NCBI RefSeq assembly: GCF_019343475.1
Contig: NZ_CP072453.1
Location: 806,001-870,000 of the forward strand
DNA from: Providencia sp. R33
GTDB taxonomy: Bacteria; Pseudomonadota; Gammaproteobacteria; Enterobacterales; Enterobacteriaceae
DNA: 64,000 bases
Direction of reading: 5' to 3'
This document shows positions 40,501-49,787 of the stretch, piece by piece. The number at the start of each line of letters is the position of its first letter. Within the stretch, counting starts at the first letter, position 1. The notes under the pieces are model-generated. The model had not been told where the DNA came from. It did not search any database and saw nothing but the letters and a program-made list of their open reading frames with translations. Both the position numbers and the translations under genes were made by a program.

Positions 40501-42542
40501 CTGTCACGCTGGATAAAAATGGGGAAGGGGAAATTTCCCTCGCAATTCCTGATTTTAATGGTGAATTACGTGTGATGGCGCAAGCATGGAATGAAAAAGA
40601 TTTCGGCCATGCAGACAGTAAAGTGATTGTTGCAGCGCCGTTAGTGACGCAGATGTCGATGCCTCGCTTTATGGCGGGTGGGGACAAGTCCTATTTTGCC
40701 CTCGATCTAACGAACATGACTGACAACACGCAAAACCTGACAGTGAATTTCAAAGCGTCGGGTATGGTGAAGCTGGATGGTGTGACGAGCCGTGAATTAG
40801 AGCTGCCAAAAGGTAAGCGCACGACAATCAACTTACCTGTCAAAGCAGATTATGGCTTCGGTCAAGGTGAAGTGTCGATGACCATTAACGGCATGAAGAT
40901 TGACGGGGAAGCAAATAAAGACTACAGCAATAGCTGGAAAGTGGGTGTTCGCCCTGCACAGCCTGCGGAAACAATCGCATTCGCAACGGCAATTGAGCCA
41001 GGCACCGTGTGGTCATTGCCAGCCAACCAGCTGGCAGCATTGAACCCAGAAACTCTGGAAGGGCAAGTACTGTTGACTAGCCGCCCGCCGTTAGATATTT
41101 CTCGTTATATTCGTGAACTCTTTGCGTATCCGTATGGTTGCCTTGAGCAAACCATCAGCGGCTTGTATCCATCTTTATTCTCGACACAAGCGGAGCTGAA
41201 CAAGCTAGGCATTAAAACGCAAACAGATGCGGATCGCCATAAAGCGATTGAAATTGGTATTCCACACCTGCTAAGTATGCAGCGTGGTGACGGTGGTTTC
41301 TCCTTATGGGATAGAAATGGCCGTGAAGAATACTGGTTAACGGCTTATGCTGCGGACTTCTTAAATAAAGCGAATCAACGTGGTTTCACCGTTCCGCAAG
41401 ATGCACTGAGCAACGCTAATACGCGTTTATTAAGCTACTTGCAAGATGGTAACCAAATCAATTACCCATACACTGACAACCAGCCAGCAGCGCGCTTTGC
41501 GACACAGGCGTATGCAGGTTTAGTGTTAGCATCGCAGCAAAAAGCGCCATTAGGGGCACTGCGCCAGCTGTACAGCCAAAGTAACAATGCAATCAGCGGG
41601 TTACCATTGGTTCAGTTAGGGGTTGCATTAAACCTGATGGGGGATAAATCCCGCGGTGAAAGTGCGATTATTGAGGGCTTGAAAAAACAGCGTACTGGTT
41701 ATAACTATATCGGTGATTACGGCTCAACCATTCGTGATGATGCAATGATTATTGCGTTATTAAACGAATACAATTTGATGCCAAAATCCCGTGACCAAAA
41801 ACTGCAAACGCTGTCAAATAACCTGACTTCGCAACGTTATTTCTCAACACAAGAAAGCAACGCACTATTCTTAGCAGGTCGCTTCTACTTGAATGATTCT
41901 GAAGCACCTTGGAAAGCGTTAATTAACGGGCAAGAACCGCCGATGATTTCGGATAAGCCGGTTAGCGAGTTCTTAAGCAAAGGCCAAATTCAAAACGGCT
42001 ATAGCATTGAAAACAGTGGTACAAACACATTGTATACGCGCCTGAATGTGGTGGGTTACCCGCAACGTTCACCGAAGCCAATGTCGAATGTGCTGGGAAT
42101 TCAACGCAGCTACTTTGATATGAAAGGAAACCGTATTTCACTGGATAGATTAAGAAGCGGTGAAATGGTGGTGGTGAAACTGGAAGTTCAAGCGTCACAA
42201 AGCGTGCCAGATGCGCTGGTGGTGGATTTACTGCCTGCGGGCTTAGAATTGGAAAACCAGAACTTAGCCAATAGCAGCGCGAATTTAAGTGAATCTGCGC
42301 CGAACTTGCAAGAACTGATTGATGACATGCAACAATCGCAAATTCGTCATATGGAATACCGTGACGACCGCTTTGTGGCTGCCGTTGAAGTTCAGCAGTA
42401 TCGCCCAACCACCTTGGTTTACTTAGCGCGAGCCGTGACACCGGGTGTGTATAGCATCCCTGTCCCACAAGTTGAGTCGATGTACGTCCCTGATTGGCGT
42501 GCTACGGGCTACTCAGAAGGCCAAGTGGAAATCGTTCGCTAG
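37503..42542 (+). CDS. yfhM: Bacterial alpha-2-macroglobulin lipoprotein YfhM
   Basis: Large protease trap thought to protect the periplasm, encoded with the peptidoglycan synthase PbpC. 1679 residues, close to E. coli YfhM. Lipoprotein signal with lipobox LSGC, lipidated Cys at 33, then a low-complexity Thr/Glu/Ala linker to about 70. Macroglobulin domains fill the middle; the thioester motif CLEQ is at 1213-1216 (YPYGCLEQTISG), followed by the helical thioester domain and a C-terminal receptor-type domain. The thioester-bearing form traps proteases covalently. Confidence 0.95.
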   Translation: MKQQSSWASLAGLKTKKRYIAIALASVVALSGCDDTAKEPTTKENNVASSAENQTKTAPVAEQKKAAPKLSTEELIKKYAGKDLTVLDASELQLDGASAMVITFSVPLQANQDFGQFVNLIDVKSGKLDGAWELSDNQMELRFRHLPPSKELNLTINPGIKAVNERTISETFDKKFTTAQIIPTVGFASKGSLLPSKVAQGLPVIALNVDKVDVNFFRVDEKQLPQFLAQWQYRSNYEYWYSEEFLDKVELAYTGRFDLNPDKNTRQTVLLPLKDIKELQQDGVYLAIMQKAGSYSYQFPATVFTLSDIGVSLHSYQDRVDIFTQSLAKGSAIKGVELRILDEKGQLVTKGTTDGDGHAQLDKLAGGKLLLATHDGQTSMIDLTQPALDLSEFDISGPEGFAKQFFTFGPRDLYRPGELLLVNGLLRDGDGNPVKSQPVKVDILKTDGQVVRSFVWQPEENQNGLYQYQFEIPKNAETGGWSLRFDLGDGSPQRYYKFNVEDFMPERMALEIVGSDVPRLTDQSVDFDIQGRYLYGAPAASNELQGQILLKANREAVAKLPGFEFGAVNEEGLPRKLDEFDLTLDSNGETVISIPNSNWSSTRSPISAVLQASLLEAGGRPVTRRAEQAIWPAEKLVGIRPLFAKKEIYDYRTDRYVKRHNVDENSLAEFELVMADAAGNKLAADNLTVRLVYERRDYYWSWSESGGWSSNYDQKDLVMANENIAIAKDGTAKVSFPVDWGAFRIEVLNPENQLVSSLQFWAGYSWQDNTGGSGSVRPDQVKLSLNKPAYLPGEKAKVRIESPKAGKGYVLLESSNGPLWWEEIDVPEKGLDVEVPVNKEWARHDLYISAVVVRPGDDSKEATVKRAVGVLHLPIADENRKIALALTSPDKMRPNQDLTVKIKATAQDGKPLPEKVNVLLSAVDTGVLNITDFKTPDPYDAFFGRKRYSVDQYDVYGHLIEGQGKVASLRFGGDSEDAALERGGMKPLTEVQIIAEQAKPVTLDKNGEGEISLAIPDFNGELRVMAQAWNEKDFGHADSKVIVAAPLVTQMSMPRFMAGGDKSYFALDLTNMTDNTQNLTVNFKASGMVKLDGVTSRELELPKGKRTTINLPVKADYGFGQGEVSMTINGMKIDGEANKDYSNSWKVGVRPAQPAETIAFATAIEPGTVWSLPANQLAALNPETLEGQVLLTSRPPLDISRYIRELFAYPYGCLEQTISGLYPSLFSTQAELNKLGIKTQTDADRHKAIEIGIPHLLSMQRGDGGFSLWDRNGREEYWLTAYAADFLNKANQRGFTVPQDALSNANTRLLSYLQDGNQINYPYTDNQPAARFATQAYAGLVLASQQKAPLGALRQLYSQSNNAISGLPLVQLGVALNLMGDKSRGESAIIEGLKKQRTGYNYIGDYGSTIRDDAMIIALLNEYNLMPKSRDQKLQTLSNNLTSQRYFSTQESNALFLAGRFYLNDSEAPWKALINGQEPPMISDKPVSEFLSKGQIQNGYSIENSGTNTLYTRLNVVGYPQRSPKPMSNVLGIQRSYFDMKGNRISLDRLRSGEMVVVKLEVQASQSVPDALVVDLLPAGLELENQNLANSSANLSESAPNLQELIDDMQQSQIRHMEYRDDRFVAAVEVQQYRPTTLVYLARAVTPGVYSIPVPQVESMYVPDWRATGYSEGQVEIVR

Positions 42543-42553
42543 TTATCACCTTA

Positions 42554-42742
42554 AGCCCTTATATAGAATATAAGGGCAAAGCTTGTTGACAAAGCGGGAT
42601 AAAAGCGCGATTTTTCCCGCTTTGTGTTATTAGCCGAAAATCAATGAATTGATTTTCCATATTTATTTTCAAAACCTATCAGATGGCTGGCAAACCTAAT
42701 CGGTTTTTCAGTCATCTGAGCCCTTATATAGAATATAAGGGC
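42554..42742 (+). repeat. Duplicated hairpin flanking two other stems, between yfhM and pbpC
   Basis: The 24-base hairpin GCCCTTATA-TAGAA-TATAAGGGC (with a leading A) occurs identically at 42554-42577 and 42719-42742. Between them, AAAGCGGGA pairs with TCCCGCTTT (42591-42623) and CAGATG with CATCTG (about 42680-42718). The second copy is followed by TTTTC and could stop read-through 32 bases before pbpC. No open frame is present. Confidence 0.7.
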
Positions 42743-42774
42743 TTTTCTTTACTTCTTTTTTGGTACACCCATCA

Positions 42775-45096
42775 ATGAAAAAATGGTTACGTCGCACAGG
42801 CATTACGTTCGTGTCTCTGCTCATTTTGCTGCCGTTATTATTTTTAGTGGCAGACAAAATTTGGCCTTTGCCAATCAAACAGATAGAAATGGCACGAACC
42901 GTTGTGGCCGCTGATGGTACACCACTGTGGCGCTTTGCGGATAAAGACGGAATTTGGCGTTTTCCCGTTAAAATTGATGAGGTTTCCCCTGATTTTATCG
43001 AAGCGTTATTAACCTATGAAGACCGCCACTTTTACCAACACCCCGGTGTAAACCCGTTTTCATTAGTGCGTGCGGCAGGGCAGTTTGTGAGCTCAGGGCG
43101 CATTGTATCGGGTGGTAGCACCATTTCCATGCAAGTGGCGCGGCTTATCGACCCTCATGAACGTACATTGGGCGGTAAACTAAAGCAGCTGTGGCGTACT
43201 GCTCAGTTGGAATACCATTATTCGAAAGATGATATTCTCGAAATGTATTTAAACCGTGCGCCTTACGGGGGCACGATAGAAGGTATTGGTGCGGCAAGCT
43301 GGGTCTATTTGAATAAATCCCCTACCAAGCTCACTGCTAGTGAAGCCGCTTTGTTTGCGGTACTCCCTCAAGCCCCAAGCCGCTTAAGACCAGACCGTTA
43401 CCCAGAGCGTGCACAAGCCGCGCGGGATAAAGTTCTGGATAGGCTTGAAGAGTACCAAGTGTGGAGTCATGAAAAAGTGGCTGACATTAAGCAAGAGCAA
43501 ATTTGGCTCGCACCACGTAAAAACCCACACTCGGCACCGTTATTGGCCCGACGAGTTACCAAAGATGCTCAAGAGTCGATTATTGAAACCACGATTGATG
43601 CCAGTTTGCAAAGCCAGCTTGAAGACATGGCGATGAACTGGAAAAACCAGCTTCCTAAGCAAACTTCCTTGGGAATTTTAGTGGTCGATCATTCCGATAT
43701 GGCGGTGAAAGCCTATATCGGTTCTATTGATTTTCAAGATGATAGCCGTTTTGGTCATGTGGATATGATTAGCGCATGGCGCTCTCCAGGCTCGACATTA
43801 AAGCCGTTTTTATATGCGTTAGCGATGGACGATGGATTGATTCACGCTGAATCATTGCTGCAAGATGTGCCACGGCGCTTCAATGATTATCGACCAGGTA
43901 ACTTCGATAGCGGTTTTAATGGCCCTGTGAGTGTGAGTGATGCACTTGTGCGCTCGTTAAACTTACCTGTGGTGCAACTATTAGATGTGTATGGCAGCAA
44001 GCGTTTTACTGCACAACTGCGTAACGTGGGTACGGAATTACGCTTCCCTGTGGGTAGCGAGCCGAATTTATCGTTGATTTTAGGCGGTACAGCAACACGC
44101 ATGGAAGATTTGGTGTCGGCTTACAGTGCATTTGCTCGCAAAGGTAATGTGTCGCCGCTGCGTTTTAAGCCAACGGATGAAATTCACGATAGGGCGCTAA
44201 TGTCACCGGGGGCGGCATGGATTGTCCGTCGTATTATGGGCGGGGAGGCTCGGCCTGTTCCAGAGGCTAACTTATCAGGGCAACTAAACTTGGCTTGGAA
44301 AACGGGCACAAGCTATGGTTACCGAGACGCATGGGCGATTGGTGTTAACCCACGGTATACCATTGGCGTATGGGTTGGGCGGCCTGATGCCACTCCAGTC
44401 GCAGGGCAATTAGGCGTTGCTACGGCTATCCCGATTATGAACCAAGTCAATGGCATGTTGTTGAGCCGAATTTACCTTTCCCATGAAACGCTGCCAAAAG
44501 ACAGCAAGCCTGCGAGTGTTAGCCAAGCGGTGATTTGTTGGCCGGGTGGCACAGCGTTATTGAAAGACGATAATAATTGCCGCCAGCGGCGTTTAAGTTG
44601 GGTTTTGGATAACACCATCCCGCCAACATTAATGGCGCGTGACCAAGAATCGTTGTTGGGGCTAAGACAAAAAATTTGGGTCAATGACCAAGGTTTGCAA
44701 GTCGCCGCGGATTGCCCGAATGCTCAAGAAAAAGAGGTGCATCTGTGGCCAATTACCGTGGAGTCTTGGTTGCCATCAAGTGAAAAACGGGAAAATCGGC
44801 TACCAAAAGCCGATTTAAGCTGCCCGCCACTGAAATTAGAAATGCCGCCATTATTGATTTCGGGTGTGCGTGATGGGGAAGTTTTACAGCGTTTGCCGGG
44901 GAAAACCAGTTTGGATTTGCGCTTAGTCACGCAAGGGGGGCAAGGGCAGAAATGGTGGTTCTTAAATGGCGAACAAGTGAACTCTACTGAGCAAAATGGA
45001 TCTATTTTGCTCACGCTTGAAAAAAGCGGGAACTACCAAATATCTGTTTTAGATTTAAGCGGACAAGTCACCGCACTAAACTTTAGAGTTAAGTAA
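42775..45096 (+). CDS. pbpC: Penicillin-binding protein 1C
   Basis: Bifunctional peptidoglycan synthase: glycosyltransferase plus a transpeptidase-like domain. 773 residues from the ATG at 42775 (MKKWLRRTG); an upstream TTG is rejected. One membrane anchor at about 8-28. Glycosyltransferase motifs: YEDRHFYQHPGVNPFSL and GGSTISMQVARL. Transpeptidase motifs: SPGSTLKPF (SxxK), SLNLP (SxN) and KTGTSYG (KTG). A C-terminal beta domain ends the protein. Pairing with yfhM is conserved. Confidence 0.95.
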   Translation: MKKWLRRTGITFVSLLILLPLLFLVADKIWPLPIKQIEMARTVVAADGTPLWRFADKDGIWRFPVKIDEVSPDFIEALLTYEDRHFYQHPGVNPFSLVRAAGQFVSSGRIVSGGSTISMQVARLIDPHERTLGGKLKQLWRTAQLEYHYSKDDILEMYLNRAPYGGTIEGIGAASWVYLNKSPTKLTASEAALFAVLPQAPSRLRPDRYPERAQAARDKVLDRLEEYQVWSHEKVADIKQEQIWLAPRKNPHSAPLLARRVTKDAQESIIETTIDASLQSQLEDMAMNWKNQLPKQTSLGILVVDHSDMAVKAYIGSIDFQDDSRFGHVDMISAWRSPGSTLKPFLYALAMDDGLIHAESLLQDVPRRFNDYRPGNFDSGFNGPVSVSDALVRSLNLPVVQLLDVYGSKRFTAQLRNVGTELRFPVGSEPNLSLILGGTATRMEDLVSAYSAFARKGNVSPLRFKPTDEIHDRALMSPGAAWIVRRIMGGEARPVPEANLSGQLNLAWKTGTSYGYRDAWAIGVNPRYTIGVWVGRPDATPVAGQLGVATAIPIMNQVNGMLLSRIYLSHETLPKDSKPASVSQAVICWPGGTALLKDDNNCRQRRLSWVLDNTIPPTLMARDQESLLGLRQKIWVNDQGLQVAADCPNAQEKEVHLWPITVESWLPSSEKRENRLPKADLSCPPLKLEMPPLLISGVRDGEVLQRLPGKTSLDLRLVTQGGQGQKWWFLNGEQVNSTEQNGSILLTLEKSGNYQISVLDLSGQVTALNFRVK

Positions 45097-45375
45097 CAGA
45101 GGAAAAACGTGACTTACCCGAAAAAATAGTGTTTTTTGCTATAAAAACTTTAACAAAATGTTGTTGTGACTGTAGGAAATTGTAATCAGAGCCCCTATAA
45201 TCATCGCCTTATTTTTCTTTTTCCTAGGTGCGCTGATTTTTAGAGGCAAAAACCCTAATATCCGAATTAGAAATAATATAAAAAACTACAACATGCCCCT
45301 ATTTTACGTTCTTGCATCCTAACTTACAGGGAAGAGCAAAGAATAAAGGCCTAATAAATCGCTAAGAGGTTATTT

Positions 45376-45801
45376 ATGACTGTTCAACGTACATTTTCTA
45401 TTATCAAACCAAACGCTGTGAAGAAAAACGTGATTGGTGCTATCTACAACCGTTTCGAAAGCGCGGGTTTCTCAATCATTGCAGCTAAAATGATGCACTT
45501 AACGCGTGAACAAGCTGAAGGCTTCTACGCTGAACACAAAGGCCGTCCTTTCTTTGATGGTCTGGTTGAATTCATGACTTCTGGCCCAATCATGCTGCAA
45601 GTATTAGAAGGCGAAAACGCGATTCAACGTCACCGTGACCTGATGGGCGCAACTAACCCAGACAACGCATTAGCAGGTACTTTACGTGCTGACTACGCAG
45701 ACAGCTTCACAGAAAACGCAACTCACGGTTCAGATTCTGAAGAATCTGCTGCACGTGAAATCGCGTATTTCTTCACTGCTGACGAAATCTGCCCACGCTA
45801 A
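45376..45801 (+). CDS. ndk: Nucleoside diphosphate kinase
   Basis: Balances nucleoside triphosphate pools by phosphate exchange through a phospho-histidine. 141 residues. The active-site His lies in NATHGSDSEESA (about 117), and IIKPNAVKKN at the start is characteristic. Codon use is that of a strongly expressed gene. The 279 bases before it show no gene and presumably its promoter; AGAGG precedes the ATG. Confidence 0.98.
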   Translation: MTVQRTFSIIKPNAVKKNVIGAIYNRFESAGFSIIAAKMMHLTREQAEGFYAEHKGRPFFDGLVEFMTSGPIMLQVLEGENAIQRHRDLMGATNPDNALAGTLRADYADSFTENATHGSDSEESAAREIAYFFTADEICPR

Positions 45802-45856
45802 TAAACTAAACATCAAAGTGCATTAGCATTATTGTTGTAAAGTTTGTACAATGCCA

Positions 45857-45890
45857 CGCCCTGCTATAATTAGCAGGGCGCTTATATTTT
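45857..45890 (+). terminator. Terminator of ndk
   Basis: A 10-bp stem CGCCCTGCTA with TAGCAGGGCG, a four-base loop and a T-rich tail. Confidence 0.82.
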
Positions 45891-45958
45891 TAAGACTACC
45901 AAAATCTACGTCGTGCTGAATTCAGCACTGCCGAAAGTGTAACAACGAGGCAATACAC

Positions 45959-47140
45959 ATGTCCGATATGACGACTGATGCACAATGTGCAACATCTTCC
46001 GCTATTTCTGTCACCCCAGAAAAAACGAATCAAAAAGTTAACTTACTCGATTTAAATCGCAAGCAAATGCGTGAATTTTTCGCGCAAATGGGCGAGAAAC
46101 CATTCCGTGCCGATCAGGTTATGAAATGGATTTATCACTACTGCTACGATGATTTCGAGCAAATGACGGATATCAATAAAGTCCTTCGTGCTAAGTTGCA
46201 AGAAGTGGCTGAAATCCGTGCCCCTGAAGTGGCTGATGAACAACGTTCATCGGATGGCACCATTAAATGGGCTATCAAAGTTGGCGACCAACTGGTTGAA
46301 ACGGTATACATTCCAGAGGCTGACCGTGCAACATTGTGCGTTTCATCTCAAGTGGGGTGCGCGCTCGAGTGTAAATTCTGTTCGACAGCGCAACAAGGTT
46401 TCAACCGTAATCTGCGTGTTTCAGAAATTATCGGCCAAGTTTGGCGTGCTGCAAAAATTATAGGTTCACTAAAATCTAGCGGTCGCCGTCCAATTACTAA
46501 CGTTGTTATGATGGGAATGGGTGAGCCATTACTCAATTTAAACAATGTAGTACCAGCGATGGAAATCATGTTGGATGATTTCGGTTTTGGTCTATCAAAG
46601 CGCCGTGTCACGATTTCAACCTCAGGTGTTGTTCCTGCGTTGGATAAACTCGGTGATATGATTGATGTGGCATTAGCGATTTCACTTCATGCACCAACTG
46701 ATGATATTCGTGATGATATTGTTCCAATCAATAAGAAATACAATATCGAAACATTCCTCAATAGTGTGAATCGTTACCTGACAAAATCGAACGCGAATGC
46801 AGGGCGCGTCACCGTTGAGTACGTGATGCTTGATCACGTGAATGACAGCGTAGAACAAGCGCACCAATTGGCTGAATGCTTGAAAAACACACCAAGTAAA
46901 ATTAACCTGATCCCATGGAACCCGTTCCCAGGTGCGCCATATGGTCGAAGTTCGAACAGTCGTATCGATCGCTTCTCTAAGGTATTGATGGAATACGGGT
47001 TTACGACTATAGTTCGTAAGACTCGTGGTGATGATATCGACGCAGCTTGCGGTCAATTAGCTGGCGATGTGATCGATAGAACCAAGCGAACGTTGAAAAA
47101 ACGCTTAGCTGGGGAACCTATCCAAGTAAAATCAGTCTGA
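45959..47140 (+). CDS. rlmN: Dual 23S rRNA/tRNA (adenine-C2)-methyltransferase RlmN
   Basis: Radical-SAM enzyme that methylates A2503 of 23S rRNA and A37 of several tRNAs. 393 residues. The cluster motif CALECKFC (CxxxCxxC) lies near residues 134-141; the GMGEPLLNLNNV SAM-binding motif and the C-terminal catalytic Cys in DDIDAACGQLAGD are present. The first about 90 residues form the helical RNA-binding domain. Confidence 0.97.
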   Translation: MSDMTTDAQCATSSAISVTPEKTNQKVNLLDLNRKQMREFFAQMGEKPFRADQVMKWIYHYCYDDFEQMTDINKVLRAKLQEVAEIRAPEVADEQRSSDGTIKWAIKVGDQLVETVYIPEADRATLCVSSQVGCALECKFCSTAQQGFNRNLRVSEIIGQVWRAAKIIGSLKSSGRRPITNVVMMGMGEPLLNLNNVVPAMEIMLDDFGFGLSKRRVTISTSGVVPALDKLGDMIDVALAISLHAPTDDIRDDIVPINKKYNIETFLNSVNRYLTKSNANAGRVTVEYVMLDHVNDSVEQAHQLAECLKNTPSKINLIPWNPFPGAPYGRSSNSRIDRFSKVLMEYGFTTIVRKTRGDDIDAACGQLAGDVIDRTKRTLKKRLAGEPIQVKSV

Positions 47141-47180
47141 TTTATAGATATTATCCAATCAGTGAGTTAGGTAATGTTTC

Positions 47181-47215
47181 AAGGCGTTTTTACGTTAGGC
47201 AAAACGCCTTTGTTC
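47181..47215 (+). terminator. Terminator of rlmN
   Basis: A perfect 10-bp stem AAGGCGTTTT with AAAACGCCTT, followed by TGTT. Confidence 0.75.
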
Positions 47216-47341
47216 ACCTACAATAGTTAAAGCAATAAGATAAATTTAATTGTTGTTTCAAAGCTATGATAAATACTGACGAATAAAGCTTATGAATGTT
47301 TGCTTTATATTTTTTTAACTTGGAAATAGTGTTGCCAGCAA

Positions 47342-48289
47342 ATGACTATCGAAAATAATACCGAACAAACTAGTGTCACTGTAGGACAATTATTGGCGCA
47401 GGCACGTGAGCGCATGGGGCTAACGCAAGATGCTGTTGCGGAACGATTATGCCTTAAAATCAGTACGGTAAAAGAGATAGAACAAGACATTGCTCCTGCT
47501 GGTGTTGAACCCACCTTTTTACGTGGCTACATCCGTTTATATGCACGCATGGTCGGTGTGCCAGAAAGTGACATCAAGGCATTCATGAAAGTGGAAGAGC
47601 CTGTTCCACTGGCTAAAGTGTCGCCAATGCAAAGTTACTCTCTGGGTAAAAAACGCAAAAAACGCGAAGGTTGGTTAATGAAACTGACGTGGTTAATTGT
47701 AATAGTTTTGATAGCCATGGTGGGTATTTGGTGGTGGCAAGACCATAACGCGCAAAAAAATGAATTAGTTTCGATGGCAAATCAAAGTGATTTGATTTTG
47801 TCTCAACAAGACAACAACACAACGCCTGTTGAATTACCGACCCCAATTGATGACTCTTCCATCACCGTGGGAACAGCGACACTGGAAGATACGCCAGAAA
47901 CATTGGCTCCAGAAGGCGCTGCATCAAATACCACCTCTGAACAAGCGAGTGTGAGAACCATTCCATTACCGAATGCACCTCAATCAACTGTTTCACAAGA
48001 TAGAATGCAAAATACACAAACGGAAGAACCTGCGCCAGTGAGTAGTAGTGCTTTAGTCCTGAATTTTACAGGGCAGTGCTGGTTAGAAGTGCGTGATGCG
48101 AACAATAAGATTTTGTTTAGTGGCGCGAAAAATAATGGCGACAAACTGGAACTCGATGGCACTGCACCTTATCGTTTAAATATCGGTGCGCCAGCTAATG
48201 TGACTGTACAATTCCAAGGTAACCCAGTTGATTTAAGTCGCTTTATTAAAGCGAAACGTCCTGCGAAACTTAAGCTGCCAGAAGCTTAA
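47342..48289 (+). CDS. rodZ: Cell-shape protein RodZ
   Basis: Membrane protein that links MreB filaments to the cell-wall elongation machinery. 315 residues. A Cro/C1-type helix-turn-helix at about 12-80 (LTQDAVAERLCLKISTVKEI) faces the cytoplasm; basic stretch KKRKKREG and one membrane helix follow at about 112-131; a Ser/Thr/Pro-rich linker leads to the periplasmic DUF4115 domain (about 230-310, CWLEVRDANNKILFSG). Next to ispG, as in E. coli. Confidence 0.95.
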   Translation: MTIENNTEQTSVTVGQLLAQARERMGLTQDAVAERLCLKISTVKEIEQDIAPAGVEPTFLRGYIRLYARMVGVPESDIKAFMKVEEPVPLAKVSPMQSYSLGKKRKKREGWLMKLTWLIVIVLIAMVGIWWWQDHNAQKNELVSMANQSDLILSQQDNNTTPVELPTPIDDSSITVGTATLEDTPETLAPEGAASNTTSEQASVRTIPLPNAPQSTVSQDRMQNTQTEEPAPVSSSALVLNFTGQCWLEVRDANNKILFSGAKNNGDKLELDGTAPYRLNIGAPANVTVQFQGNPVDLSRFIKAKRPAKLKLPEA

Positions 48290-48309
48290 AAATAAATTGT
48301 AAAGAAGAA

Positions 48310-48360
48310 GCAAACTATATCTGAAAACATCTTTTTTGATAGGTTATAGTTTGCTTTCTT
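48310..48360 (+). terminator. Hairpin between rodZ and ispG
   Basis: GCAAACTATA pairs with TATAGTTTGC across a 25-base loop, followed by TTTCTT. Probable rodZ terminator. Confidence 0.6.
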
Positions 48361-48445
48361 GTGTATAGTGGAACGCATAGAAGCAATAGTTAACACTATA
48401 CCACGGTAACAAAGAGCACATGGACGTTCGGAGAATTAAAGAAAA

Positions 48446-49564
48446 ATGCATAACGAATCACCGATAAAAAGACGCAAATCCACCCGTATCAATGTAGGTA
48501 GCGTGCCAATAGGCGACGGTGCCCCTATCGCTGTTCAGTCAATGACTAACACCCGCACTACAGATGTCGAAGCCACTGTCCGCCAAATCAAAGCCCTCGA
48601 GCGTGTTGGGGCTGATATTGTGCGTGTTTCTGTTCCGACGATGGATGCAGCGGAAGCCTTTAAACTGATTAAACAGCAAGTTAACTTGCCATTAGTGGCA
48701 GATATTCACTTTGACTACCGTATTGCGTTGAAAGTCGCTGAATACGGCGTGGACTGCTTACGAATTAACCCAGGCAATATTGGTAGTGAAGAACGTATCC
48801 GCCAGGTTGTTGATTGTGCACGTCATTATGGCATTCCTATTCGTATAGGTGTGAATGGCGGTTCATTGGAAAAAGATATTCAAGAAAAGTATCGCGAGCC
48901 AACGCCTGAAGCGCTAGTGGAATCGGCGATGCGCCATGTTGATATCTTGGATAGACTGAACTTTGATCAATTTAAAGTCAGCGTTAAAGCCTCTGATGTA
49001 TTTTTAGCTGTCGGTTCGTACCGTTTGCTGGCGAATAAAATTGACCAACCTTTGCACTTAGGGATCACCGAAGCGGGGGGCGCGCGTGCGGGTTCAGTTA
49101 AATCCGCTATCGGCCTTGGCATGTTACTGTCTGAAGGCATTGGCGATACCTTACGTATCTCCTTAGCAGCAGATCCAGTCGAAGAAATTAAAGTTGGGTT
49201 TGATATCCTCAAATCACTGCGTATTCGTTCACGCGGCATTAACTTTATTGCGTGCCCAACCTGTTCACGTCAAGAATTTGATGTGATTGGCACGGTGAAT
49301 GAACTCGAGCAGCGTTTAGAAGACTTGATCACGCCAATGGATGTCTCGATTATAGGCTGTGTGGTCAATGGTCCTGGTGAAGCCGAAGTTTCAACGTTAG
49401 GCGTTGCAGGTGCTAAAACCAAAAGCGGTTTTTATGAAGATGGCAAGCGCCAAAAAGAACGCTTTGATAATGATAAAATTATCGACCAATTAGAAGCGAA
49501 AATTCGCGCTAAAGCTGCCATGATGGACGAAAGCAATCGAATTGAGATTAATTTAAAGAACTAA
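48446..49564 (+). CDS. ispG: 4-hydroxy-3-methylbut-2-en-1-yl diphosphate synthase IspG
   Basis: [4Fe-4S] enzyme of the methylerythritol-phosphate isoprenoid pathway, converting MEcPP to HMBPP. 372 residues. TIM-barrel part with PIAVQSMTNT and VRVSVPTMDAAEA; the cluster ligands lie in IACPTCSRQEFD and IGCVVNGPGEA. Its clusters depend on the isc system also encoded in this window. Confidence 0.98.
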   Translation: MHNESPIKRRKSTRINVGSVPIGDGAPIAVQSMTNTRTTDVEATVRQIKALERVGADIVRVSVPTMDAAEAFKLIKQQVNLPLVADIHFDYRIALKVAEYGVDCLRINPGNIGSEERIRQVVDCARHYGIPIRIGVNGGSLEKDIQEKYREPTPEALVESAMRHVDILDRLNFDQFKVSVKASDVFLAVGSYRLLANKIDQPLHLGITEAGGARAGSVKSAIGLGMLLSEGIGDTLRISLAADPVEEIKVGFDILKSLRIRSRGINFIACPTCSRQEFDVIGTVNELEQRLEDLITPMDVSIIGCVVNGPGEAEVSTLGVAGAKTKSGFYEDGKRQKERFDNDKIIDQLEAKIRAKAAMMDESNRIEINLKN

Positions 49565-49579
49565 ATTTGCTCATATAAC

Positions 49580-49618
49580 TTCAAGCTACACCGTTATTTG
49601 TTGTAGCTTGAAATTTTT
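49580..49618 (+). terminator. Terminator of ispG
   Basis: An 11-bp stem TTCAAGCTACA with TGTAGCTTGAA and a T-rich tail. Confidence 0.85.
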
Positions 49619-49787
49619 AGTGCACAATTCAAATTATTATCTGTGTTTGCAGTCGAAATCGGTTAAGTACTGTGCAAATCAACGGATAAATCTCGATTCG
49701 TATCAGGATTTGTTGTTTGTTGATTGAACCTGATGATATTTCGCTCTTATAATCAAACTAATGTAATTCTGAAAATAGAGAAAGAAC

